A stretch of 64,000 nt of DNA from Pyrus communis (Eukaryota; Streptophyta; Magnoliopsida; Rosales; Rosaceae), in contig NC_084815.1 in NCBI RefSeq assembly GCF_963583255.1, positions 8,727,724 through 8,791,723 of the forward strand, read 5' to 3'. The notes under the pieces are model-generated. The model was not told where the DNA came from. It saw only the letters and a program-made list of their open reading frames with translations, and searched no databases. Made by a program: the position numbers and the translations under genes. Below, one piece after another: positions 32,511 to 43,985 of the stretch (its first letter is position 1; every line of letters starts with the position of its first letter).

Positions 32511-33110
32511 CTTTCTTCAGTATTAAGATGTTTTTAGCTCTGTAATCAAAACCACAAAGTTCAGAAACTCTTTCCAGAAAGCAACATAAACATGCACACA
32601 ATAGTCATAGGTAAACGCAGCTCAAACATGCCCAGTTGGTCCTTATGGTTGAGTTTTCGAACTGAGCCGTAACAATGGAGCAAAAAATACAATAACACAA
32701 ACAGTAAGCAATAAGGGCACACACAGCATGAATAAATTAATAACAAACTTTAAACATGTTTGAATCATTGAGCTCAACCAGTTGCATAATACAATTTGAA
32801 CGGCCACCAAAAAGAGGAAAAACATGATTCATAGATACCCAATTGAAATTAAGAGATTGACAGACGCATTTCGTCAAACAGGTGGTAGGTGAGGTAGGTT
32901 TCATATGTATTTCATCACAAATTGAAATATAATCCAGCAACACTGTTGAAGCTTTGGGAGATTACCTTCAATAACTGTTAAGTGAAACGCGTTTCAGTGA
33001 TTGTTTAAAGGGAAGCTCGAAGGCGTGGGAGCGGGTTTGGAGGAAGAAGGGGGGCTTTGCCGTTGTATAACGTATGCCGAGGGAGACCGGGCCCAAAGAC
33101 GGTGGATTGA
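32511..33110 (-). promoter_or_regulatory. 5' UTR with intron and promoter-proximal region of the small gene
   Basis: Upstream of the ATG an acceptor (TTACAG at 32540-32545, minus strand) leaves 29 bases of leader in the coding exon. A donor GTAATCT (32959-32965) would end a leading non-coding exon of about 33110-32966, which is the only GC-rich stretch nearby (contains 'gggcccggtctccctcgg' on the minus strand). The 424-bp leader intron is inferred from splice signals alone. The start of transcription is unknown. Transposon sequence begins at about 33120, so the promoter space is short. Confidence 0.5.
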
Positions 33111-33129
33111 ATTTTGGAGTTTTTTTTTT

Positions 33130-33240
33130 TTTTTAACACATTATTTGTACAAAGTGAAATTCGTTTTGGCGAGAATTGAACTTAAGACCTCTCTCACTTA
33201 TAAGTAAAGAATAACACTACTAGACCATTTACTAAGTGGG
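33130..33240. repeat. Dispersed repeat fragment (also at 38315-38410)
   Basis: The segment with 'cgagaattgaacttaagacc', 'tctcactt' and 'actagacca' recurs in diverged form at 38315-38410 ('gagaatagaacttaaaacct'). It is flanked by T-runs here. A common dispersed plant repeat, family not assigned. Confidence 0.45.
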
Positions 33241-33292
33241 TTTTTTTTTTTTTTTTTCATTTTTTCTAAACAAACAATATTATCTACACTAA

Positions 33293-34223
33293 GAGCAGTT
33301 TCACCATGGGAAAGGCTCCCCTAGGCACTATACTATGTTATCCATCCAGTGAACAATAAATGCCCTTAATGAATAGTAACCGTCTTTTGCATCTCCACCG
33401 TTGCACTTCAATAGCCCTATCAATAGACAATAAAATATTATTATTTTTTTATTTATAAAATAATATAAAATAATTTTTAATTTTTTTTCCTGTTCCTTTT
33501 CCTTTTCATTTTTTTTTCCAGAACACTCTCTTTGTCCCTTTCATTTGACCAGTTCCCTCACCTACCCTCTCTCATTTCCCTTACACTTTCTCTCTCTCTC
33601 TACCAACGCCCTTTCTCTCTCATTTCTGAAACCTCTCTCTCTTTAATCTCTCTCATTCTCTTTCTCCAGCTCCGAGAGCTCTATCATTCTTCTTCTTTGA
33701 AACTGAAGCAAATCAAACTAACAAACTTTGAAATCTCAATCCTGTGGATGAGAGGAACTCGAATATATCCTTGCATGCATCATCAGAGCACCATTTGGGT
33801 GATCCACCATTGAAGCCGAGAGCTTCAAACTTCCATTGCTCAAACCCAGATGATGTTATTACCCTACTTCAATTGCTTAAGTTATTCTCTGGTTTTTGAT
33901 GTGTTTCGAGTTGAAACCCTTGGGTTTAGTCTCTGCCATTTGTCTGTGGGTGTATCATCAGCCTCGGCGACGAACTCCAGCGAGAGCTGTTAAGTTCGAA
34001 GCCTAGGTTTTAATTTTTTTTAATTTTATATTGTGGCTGAGGTCGCACTGACGTCAGCCGACATCATACTCCCTTCAAGCGCTTGGGCCGGCACAAATCG
34101 TCGAGCCTCTCCCTCGGGCTTGCTCAGGCTCGCTCACCAGCACATGCTGGGCTTCATCACTCGAGCATTCAAGCCCTGTTCCTGAGCCTGTCCCTGGGGC
34201 TGGAGCACACGATGGAAGTGCTC
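33293..34223. mobile_element. Probable PIF/Harbinger-type non-autonomous element, 931 bp
   Basis: TAA trinucleotides flank it (33290-33292 and 34224-34226). Ends are imperfect inverted repeats, GAGCAGTTTCACCATGGG against GAGCACTTCCATCGTGTG. The interior has CT-rich tracts and a GC-rich right part with short palindromes; no transposase. TAA target duplications and GAGCA.. termini fit PIF/Harbinger derivatives. With only ~12 of 18 end positions matching, the call is moderate. Confidence 0.5.
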
Positions 34224-34973
34224 TAAAGAAAATGGGGAGTGGGTGTAGCCTCACTATTGAGATAAAAAAAATCCACCCGAAAAATTAAATTGGGCTTCGT
34301 TCCAAGAAAAAAAAAAAACATTGATGCCTAATGCCCAAACATCAAGTAGCTAAAGTCCAAATATGGATTAAAGCCCTTTTCTGATAAAAAATAAGTGGAT
34401 AAAAACTACAATAGATAGTGGAGGTGGTTCCAATTCCACTACCCACACCCACTTTCCTTCATCCAAACCATCAAGAAAAAGTCTATAAAAGACTTGTCTT
34501 TGTCGAGGAAAATGGGAGGATAAAGACAGAAAAAATAGACATACGGGAGAGACGGCAAACGACTGTGAGATAGAAGAGAGGAGCAGTGAAAGGAAAACCA
34601 AAACTCTGCTGAAATTCAAGAAGGTTTCCAGAAGACAAAGTGCGCAGGAAGTGAGAAGTGAGCAAGAATCTCTCTCAGTCATAAACGAAGACGAAGAACT
34701 CCAAGTGAAGGAACAGAAAAGTACAGAGGAGAGGTGGACGACAAAAAGGAAAAGCAAGGAATCAAAAGGTATAAATCCATTTTTTGGGTTAATCTTTCCG
34801 TTGTGTTTTGTTTTGTTTCTCTTTACTTTGCAGGAAAAAAAAAAAAGCAATTTGCTTCTTTAACCTCTCCTATTCCTTTGAACCAAAACTGGAGGTGGTT
34901 GTCGTAAATTTTTAAGTGGTCCAGACCACCCGACGGAGCTTGAGACGAAACTCTATGGCCAGACGCTCTCTGC
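34224..34973. other. Unassigned non-coding sequence with TATA-like site
   Basis: 'tctataaaagacttg' at 34481 is TATA-like and is followed by ~350 bp that looks like a transcribed leader, with an acceptor-like 'ctttgcag' at 34826. This could be an LTR promoter region. A ~70-codon plus-strand frame (34651-34863, Lys/Glu-rich) has no recognisable relative. No element ends identified. Confidence 0.3.
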
Positions 34974-36100
34974 TCCTTGTCACTGCCGTTAGTCCTATGA
35001 ATTTCTTGTGGGCGGTCTAAACCACCCTGTGAAGTTCCAATGAAATCTAAGTAATCGATGCTCTTCATCATCCATGCTCTATCCCGAGAAAGAAGCCGTC
35101 TGCGGTCCTCCACTTCCACCACAACCTAGCTCCTTATCACTGCCGTTAGTCCCATGAATTTCTTTGGGGTGGTCTAAATCACCTCGTGAAGTTCCAACCA
35201 AGTTTAGGCTGATTTGGTATTGCTGTGCTTTGAAAAAAAGCTGATTCTGCTGTGATGTGAGAATAAGCGGTTGTGAAATGAAGCAGCAGAGTGTTTGATA
35301 AGGGAAGAAGCGGACGTTCATAACCATTCTCTTACTTTCTTCGACGAAGTTAAGGAATCACCTTAGCTTGCCCTACTTATAAGTTCTAAGGATAAGGGAA
35401 GGGTTTTTCTATTCTATCTAGTAGGACTTTTCTTTTCCTTAGAGTGAAAGGATTGAATAAGATAACATGAATCTCAGAGCTTCTTCTACTCCTCTTCGAA
35501 TTGCTTCAAGCTCGTGCACAAGGATGGAGAAAGGAGGACACCTGACTGTAATCGCGACTTTCGGCTGCCCGGCATGGTCTTTTAAGAAGGTAAATTTACT
35601 CGACTTACTTCGCAACTTAACAACTAGCTATCAGACTAGGTACCTGATTCAGGCATCTCGAAATGAAGAAGAAAGCACTAAAAGACTATGCTCTTGGAGG
35701 AGGACAGGCATTTGGGACCGTTGTCGCTGGAGATTGAACTTAGTGCTAGTGCTTTTGAAAAAAAAACAGTATTATAGTGTTTGATAAACTTTTATGTAAA
35801 ACAGATGTGAAAAAAACCGATTTTTCAAAGTTGGATTTTGCAGCTTCTTGTTTTTGGCTTTTTTTTCATTCAAAACTGTGAAAAAAAACTGAAACTGAAT
35901 GTTTACCAAACACAAAAACAGCTCCCCGCTTTTTTTGATACCAGCTTTTTTCAGAATCACGTCATTACCAAACAGGTCTTACCCGTTCCCAGCCGTTGCT
36001 ATCAACTCCATGAATTTCTTGTGGGTGGTCTCAACTACCCCGTGAAGTTCCAACCCCCCTGTGAAGTTCCAACCAAGTCTAAATAATCACTGCACCTGCA
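34974..36100. repeat. ~157-bp degenerate tandem repeat, interrupted by a MITE
   Basis: The module 'atgaatttcttgtgggyggtct..gtgaagttccaa' occurs at about 34996, 35153, 36009 and, partially, 36057. The first two are 157 bp apart. Read on the minus strand each copy stays open and gives similar peptides (GTSQGGLDRPQEIH and GTSRGDLDHPKEIHGTNGSD), so the unit may derive from coding or from LTR leader sequence. A MITE at 35207-35978 splits copies two and three. Confidence 0.6.
35207..35978. mobile_element. Tourist-like MITE carrying a 449-bp foreign insertion
   Basis: Same family as 37060-37401: GGCTGATTTGGTATTGC at the left, ATTACCAAACAGGTC at the right, and TTA duplications on both sides (35204-35206 and 35979-35981). 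At 35302-35750 about 16 bp of the MITE have been replaced by 449 bp of unrelated, less AT-rich DNA with a 105-codon open frame of no recognised family. Confidence 0.65.
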
Positions 36101-37056
36101 GCCGCCGATCACCATCATTTGCAGCAACAACAAATCTGAACCTACAGAGGATGAAGACAAAGAAAGCAACTCATCCCGTTGTCCGTGCTCACATATGCAG
36201 CAGCCCTTCAACAAACGCTCTCCAAAATAAGATCATCAAGGTTTCTACCGGTGATTGTAGCATTTCGGCATGGGAGAACAAAAAGTGGTCCTTGCTTATT
36301 AAAGAAACTTCGAAAATGGTGAACAAGAGAAAAGACGAAGCAAGCGATAAACCTGCAATGGAAAACTAAAGAAAGCATCCCCATCATCGCCGTCTCGGAG
36401 TCCAAAAGAAACCGAAGTTGATGCCGGCATTGAAGAAGAAAGCAGGTGCAAAGAAAAATAATGCAGGTTGTGGCCTGCGTCACCAGCGGAAAATGAGGTT
36501 GTTTAAGTCATTGACGGGGAAGAACGGTGCATAAAAGAAACGCACAAGGGCTTCTCAGAGCACCAGAGAAACGCAAAGCAACAAAAATTCCTTCATATCC
36601 TCTGCAAAAGCACAAATCTTCGCCCAAGTCTACATGTTACCTGCAAAAGATCAGGTCTCTACACAAAAGCTATGCTGCTGTCGAAAGAATGCAGAGATAA
36701 AGAAAGTAATTTTAATAAATTTGACTTGCCATATTTATTATAATAAATTAAAGGACTGGTGGAGACAAAGAGAAGGTGCAAGAGGATTTATGGGATCCTA
36801 ATCCCGTGAAGAGACCTGTTTAAGTTGAACTCAGAAGGGAAGAAAAAGCCAACAAAACTTTAGTGCCCTTCTGCCTTTATTTTGCTGACTTATGTAGGAT
36901 TCCAATTCTATAAGAAGGCATGCCAATTCAAAACTTGGCACCACAAATAAGAACACAAAACTTGCTTGCTATAGAACAAATCAAATGAGAAAGATCACGT
37001 GGAGATCAATGGAGATTTTATGTGGTCACGAGGGACAAAATTTCTTTATGTCAGTC
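35979..37056. other. Unassigned non-coding sequence
   Basis: After the last tandem-repeat copies the region has only short frames; one of about 100 codons (36061-36369) is Lys/Ser/Thr-rich without known motifs. Nothing resembles pol. It may be part of the same LTR-like unit as the minisatellite downstream, but no ends were found. Confidence 0.3.
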
Positions 37057-37059
37057 TAA

Positions 37060-37401
37060 GGGCTGGTTTGGTATTGCTGTGCTTTGAAAAAAAGCTGATT
37101 CTGCTGTGCTGTGAGAATAAGTGGCTGTGAAATAAAGCAGCAGAGTGTTTGGTAAACTTTTTTGTAAAAGTGCTTTTGAAAAAAAAAACAGTATTATAGT
37201 GTTTAGTAAACTTTTATGTAAAACAGATATGAAAAAAAGTCGATTTTTCAAAGCTGGGTTTTGCAGCTTCTTGTTTTTGGCTTTTTTTCACCCAAAACTG
37301 TGAAAAAAAGCTGAAGCTGAATGTTTACCAAACACAAAAACAGCTCCCAGCTTTTTTTGATACCAGCTTTTTTCAGAATCACCTCAGTACCAAACCAGGT
37401 C
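37060..37401. mobile_element. Tourist-like MITE, 342 bp
   Basis: Ends GGGCTGGTTTGGTA and TACCAAACCAGGTC form inverted repeats (one end mismatched at the outer bases). TAA flanks both sides (37057-37059 and 37402-37404). The interior is rich in 'aaaaaaagctg' and its complement, giving strong self-pairing. It has no coding potential. PIF/Harbinger enzymes are the usual source of TWA-duplicating Tourist elements. Confidence 0.75.
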
Positions 37402-37571
37402 TAAATTGTGCCATTTCAAATTAGATCCCATTCTTTTCAAACCATTAAAGAGTCTAACACGGCAAGATATACAATCTCAATTTGGGCCTTATAAAATATA
37501 ACTTTGGGCCAAAATAAATGGGCAGGAGCCCAATAGCGTGATGAAGGCGCAAAGCTTGATGAATTCACCAC

Positions 37572-37970
37572 CTCAAATTAGTGGACTTAAGCCGCATCAA
37601 ATCTCAAATGGCACAAAACCGCTACAAATGGCACAAAGCTGCGACAAGACTCAAATGGCACGAAACCGTGACAAGACTCAAATGGCACAAAGCCACATCA
37701 AGTCTCAAATGGCATGAAGCTGCACTAGGCTCCAATGGCTCAAAGTCCTCACCCGCATGAGCTAAAACTGCATAAGGCACCAAAAGCTCCAATGGCTCAA
37801 AGTCCTCGCCCGCACGAGCTAAAACTGCACAAGGCATCAATAACTCTAAGTGACTTAAAGTCTTCGCCTGCAAGAGCCTAAACTGCACAAGGCATCAATA
37901 GCTCCAAGTGACTCAAAGTCCTCGCCTGCAAGAGCCTAAACTGCACAAGGCATCAAGTACTCCTTGCCTA
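37572..37970. repeat. Minisatellites: ~30-bp units then four 57-bp units
   Basis: 37617-37720 carries several copies of 'actcaaatggcacaaagc..'. From 37729 a 57-bp unit ('gctccaatggctcaaagtcc', ending 'gcacaaggcatcaata') repeats at 37786, about 37843 and about 37901, then degenerates. On the minus strand two units keep an open frame with the peptide VLARAGEDFEPLE. A following 'gggtacgtaggcaatctagg' (38044-38063) is typical of long gypsy (Tat/Ogre-like) LTRs. Confidence 0.75.
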
Positions 37971-38472
37971 CATGAGTTGAAACTACACAAGGCATCAAAC
38001 CTCAACAAATTCATGAACTACGAGTGACTTGATCCCTCAAGAGGGTACGTAGGCAATCTAGGGTTCGACCTAGGTGCAGTCGCAAAATCAAACAAACACC
38101 CTAATCCTCAAGTTATGATTTATTCATATTGGAATCAAAGGATTTTTCCTTTTTAATAAGGATTGTAATTAATAGACACATAGTCTAGAATAGGTCGAAC
38201 TCAAATTAATAAAACTCTCTTCGAAAAATGAACGAGGGTGAAATCGTGTCGAGTGAATTATTTGTTTACATATTGTGTACAATTTTTGCTCAACACTTAC
38301 AATGGGTTAGCAATAATGTAGTTCCAATTTGCCTTTGGTGAGAGAATAGAACTTAAAACCTCTCATTGACGAGTGAAGAGAAATACAACTTGACCGTAGT
38401 ACTAAATATCTATTTTTGAAGATTTAATTTACGACTCTTACACCATTAGACTTACTAAATTAGATTAAGTAC
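37971..38472. other. Probable end of a Tat/Ogre-like LTR, then unassigned spacer
   Basis: The 'ggtacgtaggcaatcta' motif and a possible LTR end '..gctcaaca' at 38295 suggest the 3' part of a long gypsy LTR, but no matching 5' end or target duplication was found. 38315-38410 is a copy of the dispersed repeat also seen at 33130-33240. Confidence 0.35.
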
Positions 38473-39246
38473 GGATTAAATGAGTTTTTTTTTTCTTTTT
38501 GGAACAAAGGTAAATTTCCATTACCAACAACCCAAATTTACACAACAAAGGTCCAAAGACAAATAAGCACAAGCAAAATTGGACCAGCTAAGTTAAACAA
38601 AAAGGAGCCCAAATACGAATCCAGGCCCAAACCAAAAACTAGCAAAAGAAACCCTAGATGTTTACTTCCACCACCTCTGCTATAGTGCACCAACAAGATC
38701 TGCAAGATCCCAGGCCTCCAATCGATGAATACCACGCCAATTGCATCAACCAGACGCAAACAACTTTTCAAACGCAACCACAAAGGAAAAAACCAATCAC
38801 TAAGTGAAAAAAGCCCATGGCAGTACACGTGCAATGCTACTGACAAAGGCAACAGCCAGAGAGAAAGTAGTGGTGTTGTGAACACCCGAGCCGGTGGGAG
38901 CATCAGAGCTCTACACACTTTCTCGATAAGTCGCAACAAATCGCTATAAATAGTGACTGCAGATCGAAGTGGAGATGGTCGAAGATGACAGACGCCATTG
39001 TAGTGTGAGGGACAAGCCGAATCGAGGTGGAGAGTAAGGGAAAAGCAACATCTGAGAAGAAAAAAGGAGACAAAGGACATGAGGAATGGACTGCCACCAA
39101 CCGTAACCATAGCTAAGGTTAGCGGCTTCAAAATTTATCGAAATTAGATACACCCACACAACCGATGAGAAGAGACTCCCAGATAGAGAGAAAGTCTCTC
39201 ACGAGGGAGAGAAGTCGAACCGCACGCCCACGGATTAAATGAGTTT
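38473..39246 (-). mobile_element. Short LINE-like retroposon with 15-bp target duplications
   Basis: A 744-bp insert (38488-39231) is bounded by perfect 15-mers 'ggattaaatgagttt' (38473-38487 and 39232-39246). Next to the left copy lies a T-run ('ttttttttcttttt'), which is a poly(A) tail on the minus strand, so this is target-primed retrotransposition in minus orientation. The 3' end 'cctttgttcc' plus A-tail is like plant L1 LINEs. The minus strand has a 197-codon open frame without endonuclease or reverse transcriptase motifs. It may be a non-autonomous LINE derivative or a 5'-truncated copy. Confidence 0.75.
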
Positions 39247-41538
39247 TGGTATGGATTAGATAGGATGCATTGTATAATTTTTTTTTTTTTTGGTCAAAAA
39301 ATAAGAGATGGCCTAACCGTGTTCGAAAAACTAAAAGGCATTAGAAGGAGGAAAAATAAACAACCTACAAACCCAATCATGTCTCAAAGCTCAATTGCTG
39401 TGGAAGCGTCACAAGCCAAGCTTAAATCCATGCATAAAGCACGAAATGAGGACTATGCAAATTTACAATCATGCTATGCCAATAAAATTATAGTTTATTT
39501 GACGCCAAGCCCATGCAAATCACGCATATTTATCATGTAATAATATTAATAAATTAATATTAGTGATACGAGTCATGCCATGCTTAAATAAGCCCAAGCC
39601 ATTTAACGGGCCTTGCATAGTGGTTCATGGAGTGAATGGTTATGGAAGTTCAGTGGGCTTACGTGGAATCAGAATTATGAAAGACTTTTAGGTTGGTTAG
39701 GAGCACCAAAAGTCCAAGCCCATAATTTTGGCCTCACGTGGGAGGGCTTGAGAGAGAATTCCCTTACAAACCAACTAGAATAATTAAGAAGCAACCAAGA
39801 CCCAAAGATGTGCTAACCAAATCAAAACCAAATCACATGCTTATCTAAAGTTGCGCGCCCTTTTTATTGTGTAGAAAGAATCCTTCATTTCCAAGCTCAC
39901 ATAGGAAAAAGAAGAAAGAAAGTAAGGAGGAGCGTTACTAAAGATGGACGCATGCTGTGGGACTTCCAGGTTGGGCAATGTGCTCAAACATGTTTCATAA
40001 GGCTTCTAGCCTCTGCAGTGTTATACCAAAATGGAAACTTGTTGCTACAACCATTAAAAGATGAAGGAAGATTTAGCTAATTTAGAAGAGGAGCAGAAAC
40101 CAAGAGATTCTCCAGTTGGAGCCTAAAAGGATCCTTGCTTTTATAAATAGAATGCATCAGTACATTGTAAATGGGAGAGAGAGAGAACCACGTGAGGCAA
40201 GAATGCACCACGCAGAGCAAGCTTTCTCTAAGTGCAGGAAGCCATAGTTCTTCAGAGATAAGTGTGGAGCCAAAAATAATCACAAGGCAACACATGGATT
40301 TTTGGGTTAAAAGGACAAAATTACCCTCGAGGCACATAGAGATTCCTACGCGCGAGTAGTGGGCAATCATCCATCAACCAAGTCAAAAGTGCCCAAAATA
40401 GGTAATAATTCAAAACCTATTTCATCCATCCTCATCAAATCCTCTCCACAAGGTAACTCCCAAATCATTCGTCTTTTATTATATTAATTAGATAATCAGT
40501 TAGGAAATTAATTAGCTAATTAATTGATTTATTATTCAATTATTCCTAATTAGCTACAAATCATGAACCTCACCCAAAATACCAACCAAGTGGCCGGTCC
40601 TCCTCCTCCTAAAAGGGCCAACCACACCTCTATAAATACTACATTATTCTCTCCAAAACTTAATTCCAATTCTCTTGCCAAAACTCTCTAAATTCTCCAA
40701 ACACTTTTCTTTCAAAATTCTAACTTTGGCATCGGAGGTTCTTCGGCCAAAGCCCCCTATTCATCGTGGATGCGTGAGGGTATTGGCCTTGACCTAAGGT
40801 GTTATTTGTTTTGTAGGTGCAATTTTGTCCAATATCAAGGAGGAAGAAATTTGCATCCACAATAAGCTTTTCTTTCATCTCGAGCCTTCTAATAATCTTC
40901 CTTAACTCTTGCAAAACCACCAAACCATTAGAAACCCTAGATTAGCTACTTTGAAACCACATAGCCAAGAACAACCTCTCTCGTGTCAAACTAGTCGGCT
41001 TTTAGCTTCCACACCATGCATCATTTGTGCAAGCCATAACTTATTATGATTACTTATTCATTTCAAGTGTTTGTTAGTTTAACAAATACACCTCAAAGCC
41101 TCCAGACTTAGCTTAAGAAACACCCATCAATGACTAAGGAAGCATTCGCCAACGCTGAGGAAAACACTATTTCAGCGCTAAAGGAAATACGTCATCAACA
41201 CCAAGGGAAAACACTCGTCAATGCAAAGGGAAAACGCTACTTTAGCACCCAATGAGGCACTTCGTCAGCACCCAAAGAAACAAAGATCAGCATCTAAGGA
41301 AACACTCCATTAGCGTCGAGGGAAACATTTCATCAGCACCTAAGGAAGCATCTCATCAACACTGGAAGCACTCAAGGTAACACCAGACCCAACATCCAGG
41401 AACTACTAGGAGAAGAACAAAGCATTCCTAGAACTTGCTTTTCCTTCAGGATGCTTTAGGCCTAGTCTTTGCTAACTCATAAACGGAGGACATGAAGGTT
41501 TTGGCTTGTCTCTTTACAACACAAACCCATCACAGCCT
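39247..41538. other. LTR-like debris (probable Tat/Ogre-type) and degenerate 30-bp repeats
   Basis: No gene. 'ctctataaatactac' near 40630 followed by 'actttggcatcggaggttct' (40723-40742) is the TATA plus transcribed-leader arrangement of Tat/Ogre-type LTRs in plus orientation. From about 41130 to 41400 a ~30-bp motif ('caacaccaagggaaaacact' and variants) repeats about ten times with heavy decay. LTR boundaries and primer site were not found. Confidence 0.4.
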
Positions 41539-43244
41539 TGATAGGAGCATATTTATACGACTTAGTTAGCTTGTTTTCTTGCATTTACATAGCTAACTTC
41601 TACTTGTTAGAGTGTTTTAAGCTATTTTCGTGTGTTTTCAGGTTCAATTGATAAAGTTGGCAAGAAATTGCAATTTGGAGCATTTTAGAGCAGTTTTGGG
41701 CTTGGAATGGATTGCACATGCATGGAGCAAGGTGGATGGACGAATTTGAAGATCAAGAGAGGCTAGGAATGTGATTAACATCTGGAAAAATTAAATTGAA
41801 GACTTGGAAGATAAGGAATCAGCTACAAAGAAGGAATATTATCCAAATTACCTTATCTTATCTTATCCTATCCTAATTTTTTCCTACCTTAATTCCAGCT
41901 TCAAAGAGGACTCATTTTCACATTAAATCATCAAAATATCAGGTTCTAGAAGCCCTATTTTCGTGCCCTAAGTTTATGCCACATGTAATCCTTCTAGAAG
42001 TTCTAGAATCTGCCACAAGGACCATTCCTTGTCCTCCTTGGAATCTGATTGAAACTGTCCTTGTTCTTTGGTGATTTGGAGTCCTAATTCCTCTCATTTT
42101 CAGCCCAATTTCGTGCCTTCCCTTCACCTTATAAGTACATGATGCTGCAACACTCATAAACCACCACCCTCTACCACAATTTCACACCACACCATCCACC
42201 ACACCTAGAGCCTGCTTGCCATTCAAAACGTTGGATTGTTGGAGTGTTTTTAGGTGTATTCTATTCTTTGTTTTCAATGTTTAAATTTAATTATCTTTGT
42301 TTTGCGAACATGAGAAACTAAATTCGTTTTAGTTAGAGGTGAATTCAAAGCCATGAACATATATGTGATATGAATTGATTTCATCCAATTATTGTTTAAT
42401 AAATCATGAATGTGATTTACTTATCTGTTTGATTGATAACTTATTCTTGTATGTTGATCAAGGAGGCCTACGTAGTTTACATGCGTGAATTTGATGCTAG
42501 AATATAAGGGAGTTTCATGTAATAGTTATTCACTTATATTCACAAGTAGTGGAAGTCACTAGTCATGATTGTGTTAAGTGAATCCTTGGTAGGAGTCTCA
42601 TGCGTTTCATAGTGATGAATGCCTTGTCATGCGTTTCATATAGGGAACTTGAGAAAGATAATTTGGTTGTAATGCGTGTTCATTCAATTCAATGAAATAA
42701 GGAAAATCTAATGGTTAGTTGTGCGATGCAATTAACTTGGGGCATTGTCATTCATGGTTTAAATGAATAATGATTGGAAATCGATTTGTATGCATATGTG
42801 TCATGTGTGGTGATGAACCCTCTAGCTAGCCATTCACCCATATTTCACCCAATTTCGTCCAAGTTGTTCAGAGTATTTACAATCTGCTTGTTTTTACCTT
42901 AATTTCGTCAAAAATCCAATCCCCTTTACTTGGTTGTGTCTTTTAGTTAGAATCTGTCCAAATTTTTGTTTTTAAGTGTTTTGAGTCAAAGTTAAGTTAG
43001 AATTCGTCCAAATCACCCTTTAGAGTCTAGTTTGAGTCTATTTGATTGTTTTGTGCTGTTTTGAGTCTTTTTAGTTTGTTTTGAGTCATATAAGTCTTGT
43101 TAAGTGTTTTTAAGTTTATTTTTGTGTTTTTAAGTCAGTTTAGAGTAGATTAGCATCCCTTCTAATTTCCGGCCTAAAACGATCCCTACTTTCATATACT
43201 ACAATCATAGGGTTTTAATTTGAGTGTTAGAATATTTCACATCA
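41539..43244 (+). repeat. Athila-type LTR of the deleted element (5' LTR, 1,706 bp)
   Basis: Starts TGATAGGAGCATATTTATAC and ends TTTCACATCA, followed by a tRNA-Asp primer site. It aligns along its length with the LTR at 46625-49127 but is diverged and lacks the ~800-bp 'cacatgcattcac'-rich middle of that copy. The 5-mer before it is AGCCT; no matching duplication is available because the tandem partner follows directly. Confidence 0.8.
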
Positions 43245-43249
43245 AATTT

Positions 43250-43267
43250 TGGCGCCGTTGCTGGGGA
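43250..43267 (+). other. Primer-binding site (tRNA-Asp), one mismatch
   Basis: TGGCGCCGTTGCTGGGGA, five bases after the LTR end; the 3' end of plant tRNA-Asp predicts TGGCGCCGTTGCCGGGGA. Use of tRNA-Asp is characteristic of Athila-type elements. Confidence 0.85.
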
Positions 43268-43634
43268 TTAGTAAAATTGCTAATCCCTTTGTTTGTTTGT
43301 TTATTTTTTCTTTTGATATTTGATTTAGTTTATTTCTTTGATTTCAGGTACTAGAGAAGCAAGACATGGCAATTGCTAATCTTCAAGCTCAAATATTGAA
43401 TCTTAATTCTCAGTTGTCACAGTATGCCGAAGGGTCCACAATGCAAAGTGTACCTACATTTGGTGCTTCTTATAGGCAAGAATATGAAGCAAATCAATCT
43501 CCACAAAAAGGTTAGGAGAATGTCAATACCTGGGGTTATCAAGATCATAATCAATCAGGGAACAATTTGTTTTCCAACATGTACAATTCAGATTAGAGTG
43601 ATCATTCAAACTCTAAGTGGTGGGAATCTCAACA

Positions 43635-43985
43635 AGTTCAACACGAAGGATACTGGCAGCCATATGAGGAGTTCTATTCAAGACATGTGTAGCCACCATA
43701 ACCTCATATACAATATGTCCAACCAAACTCAGGTTTGTCAATAGATTGTGATCAAATTTTTGATGAATTAATTTGTTTAGCGCAGGGCTCACAAAATCAA
43801 GCCAAGGAGGCTCAACAAGGAGAATATTGGCAACCATATGAAGAGTTCTATACAACGCCTATGCAGCCACCACAGTCTGCCCCACAACAATTCCAACCAA
43901 ATTCAAGTTCGTCAATAGATTGTGCTCAAATTCCTGATGTACTAACTTCTTTGACGCAGGAATTACAAAATCAAGCCCAAGTGAT
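43635..43985 (+). repeat. ~175-bp duplication inside the gag remnant
   Basis: Two successive copies (about 43635-43805 and 43812-43985) both encode GYWQPYEEFY or EYWQPYEEFY, then PPxxxxxQFQPNS-like and SIDCxQI segments. The first copy has stops, the second does not. It is an in-frame expansion of the Gln/Tyr-rich gag tail. Confidence 0.65.

Noticed and set aside
34368..34850. 160-codon minus-strand frame rich in Phe, Leu and Ser
   Set aside because: Composition reflects the purine-rich plus strand; no motif and no supporting signals.
35467..35784. 105-codon frame as a gene
   Set aside because: It lies in foreign filler DNA within a MITE and runs into MITE sequence at its end; no recognised domain.
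37572..37970. CRISPR-like array
   Set aside because: Direct repeats are contiguous without unique spacers, degenerate, and in a plant genome context; it is a minisatellite.
38538..39131. 197-codon hydrophobic frame as a host membrane protein gene
   Set aside because: It lies inside an insert bounded by 15-bp target duplications with a poly(A) tail, so it belongs to the retroposon; no known domain.
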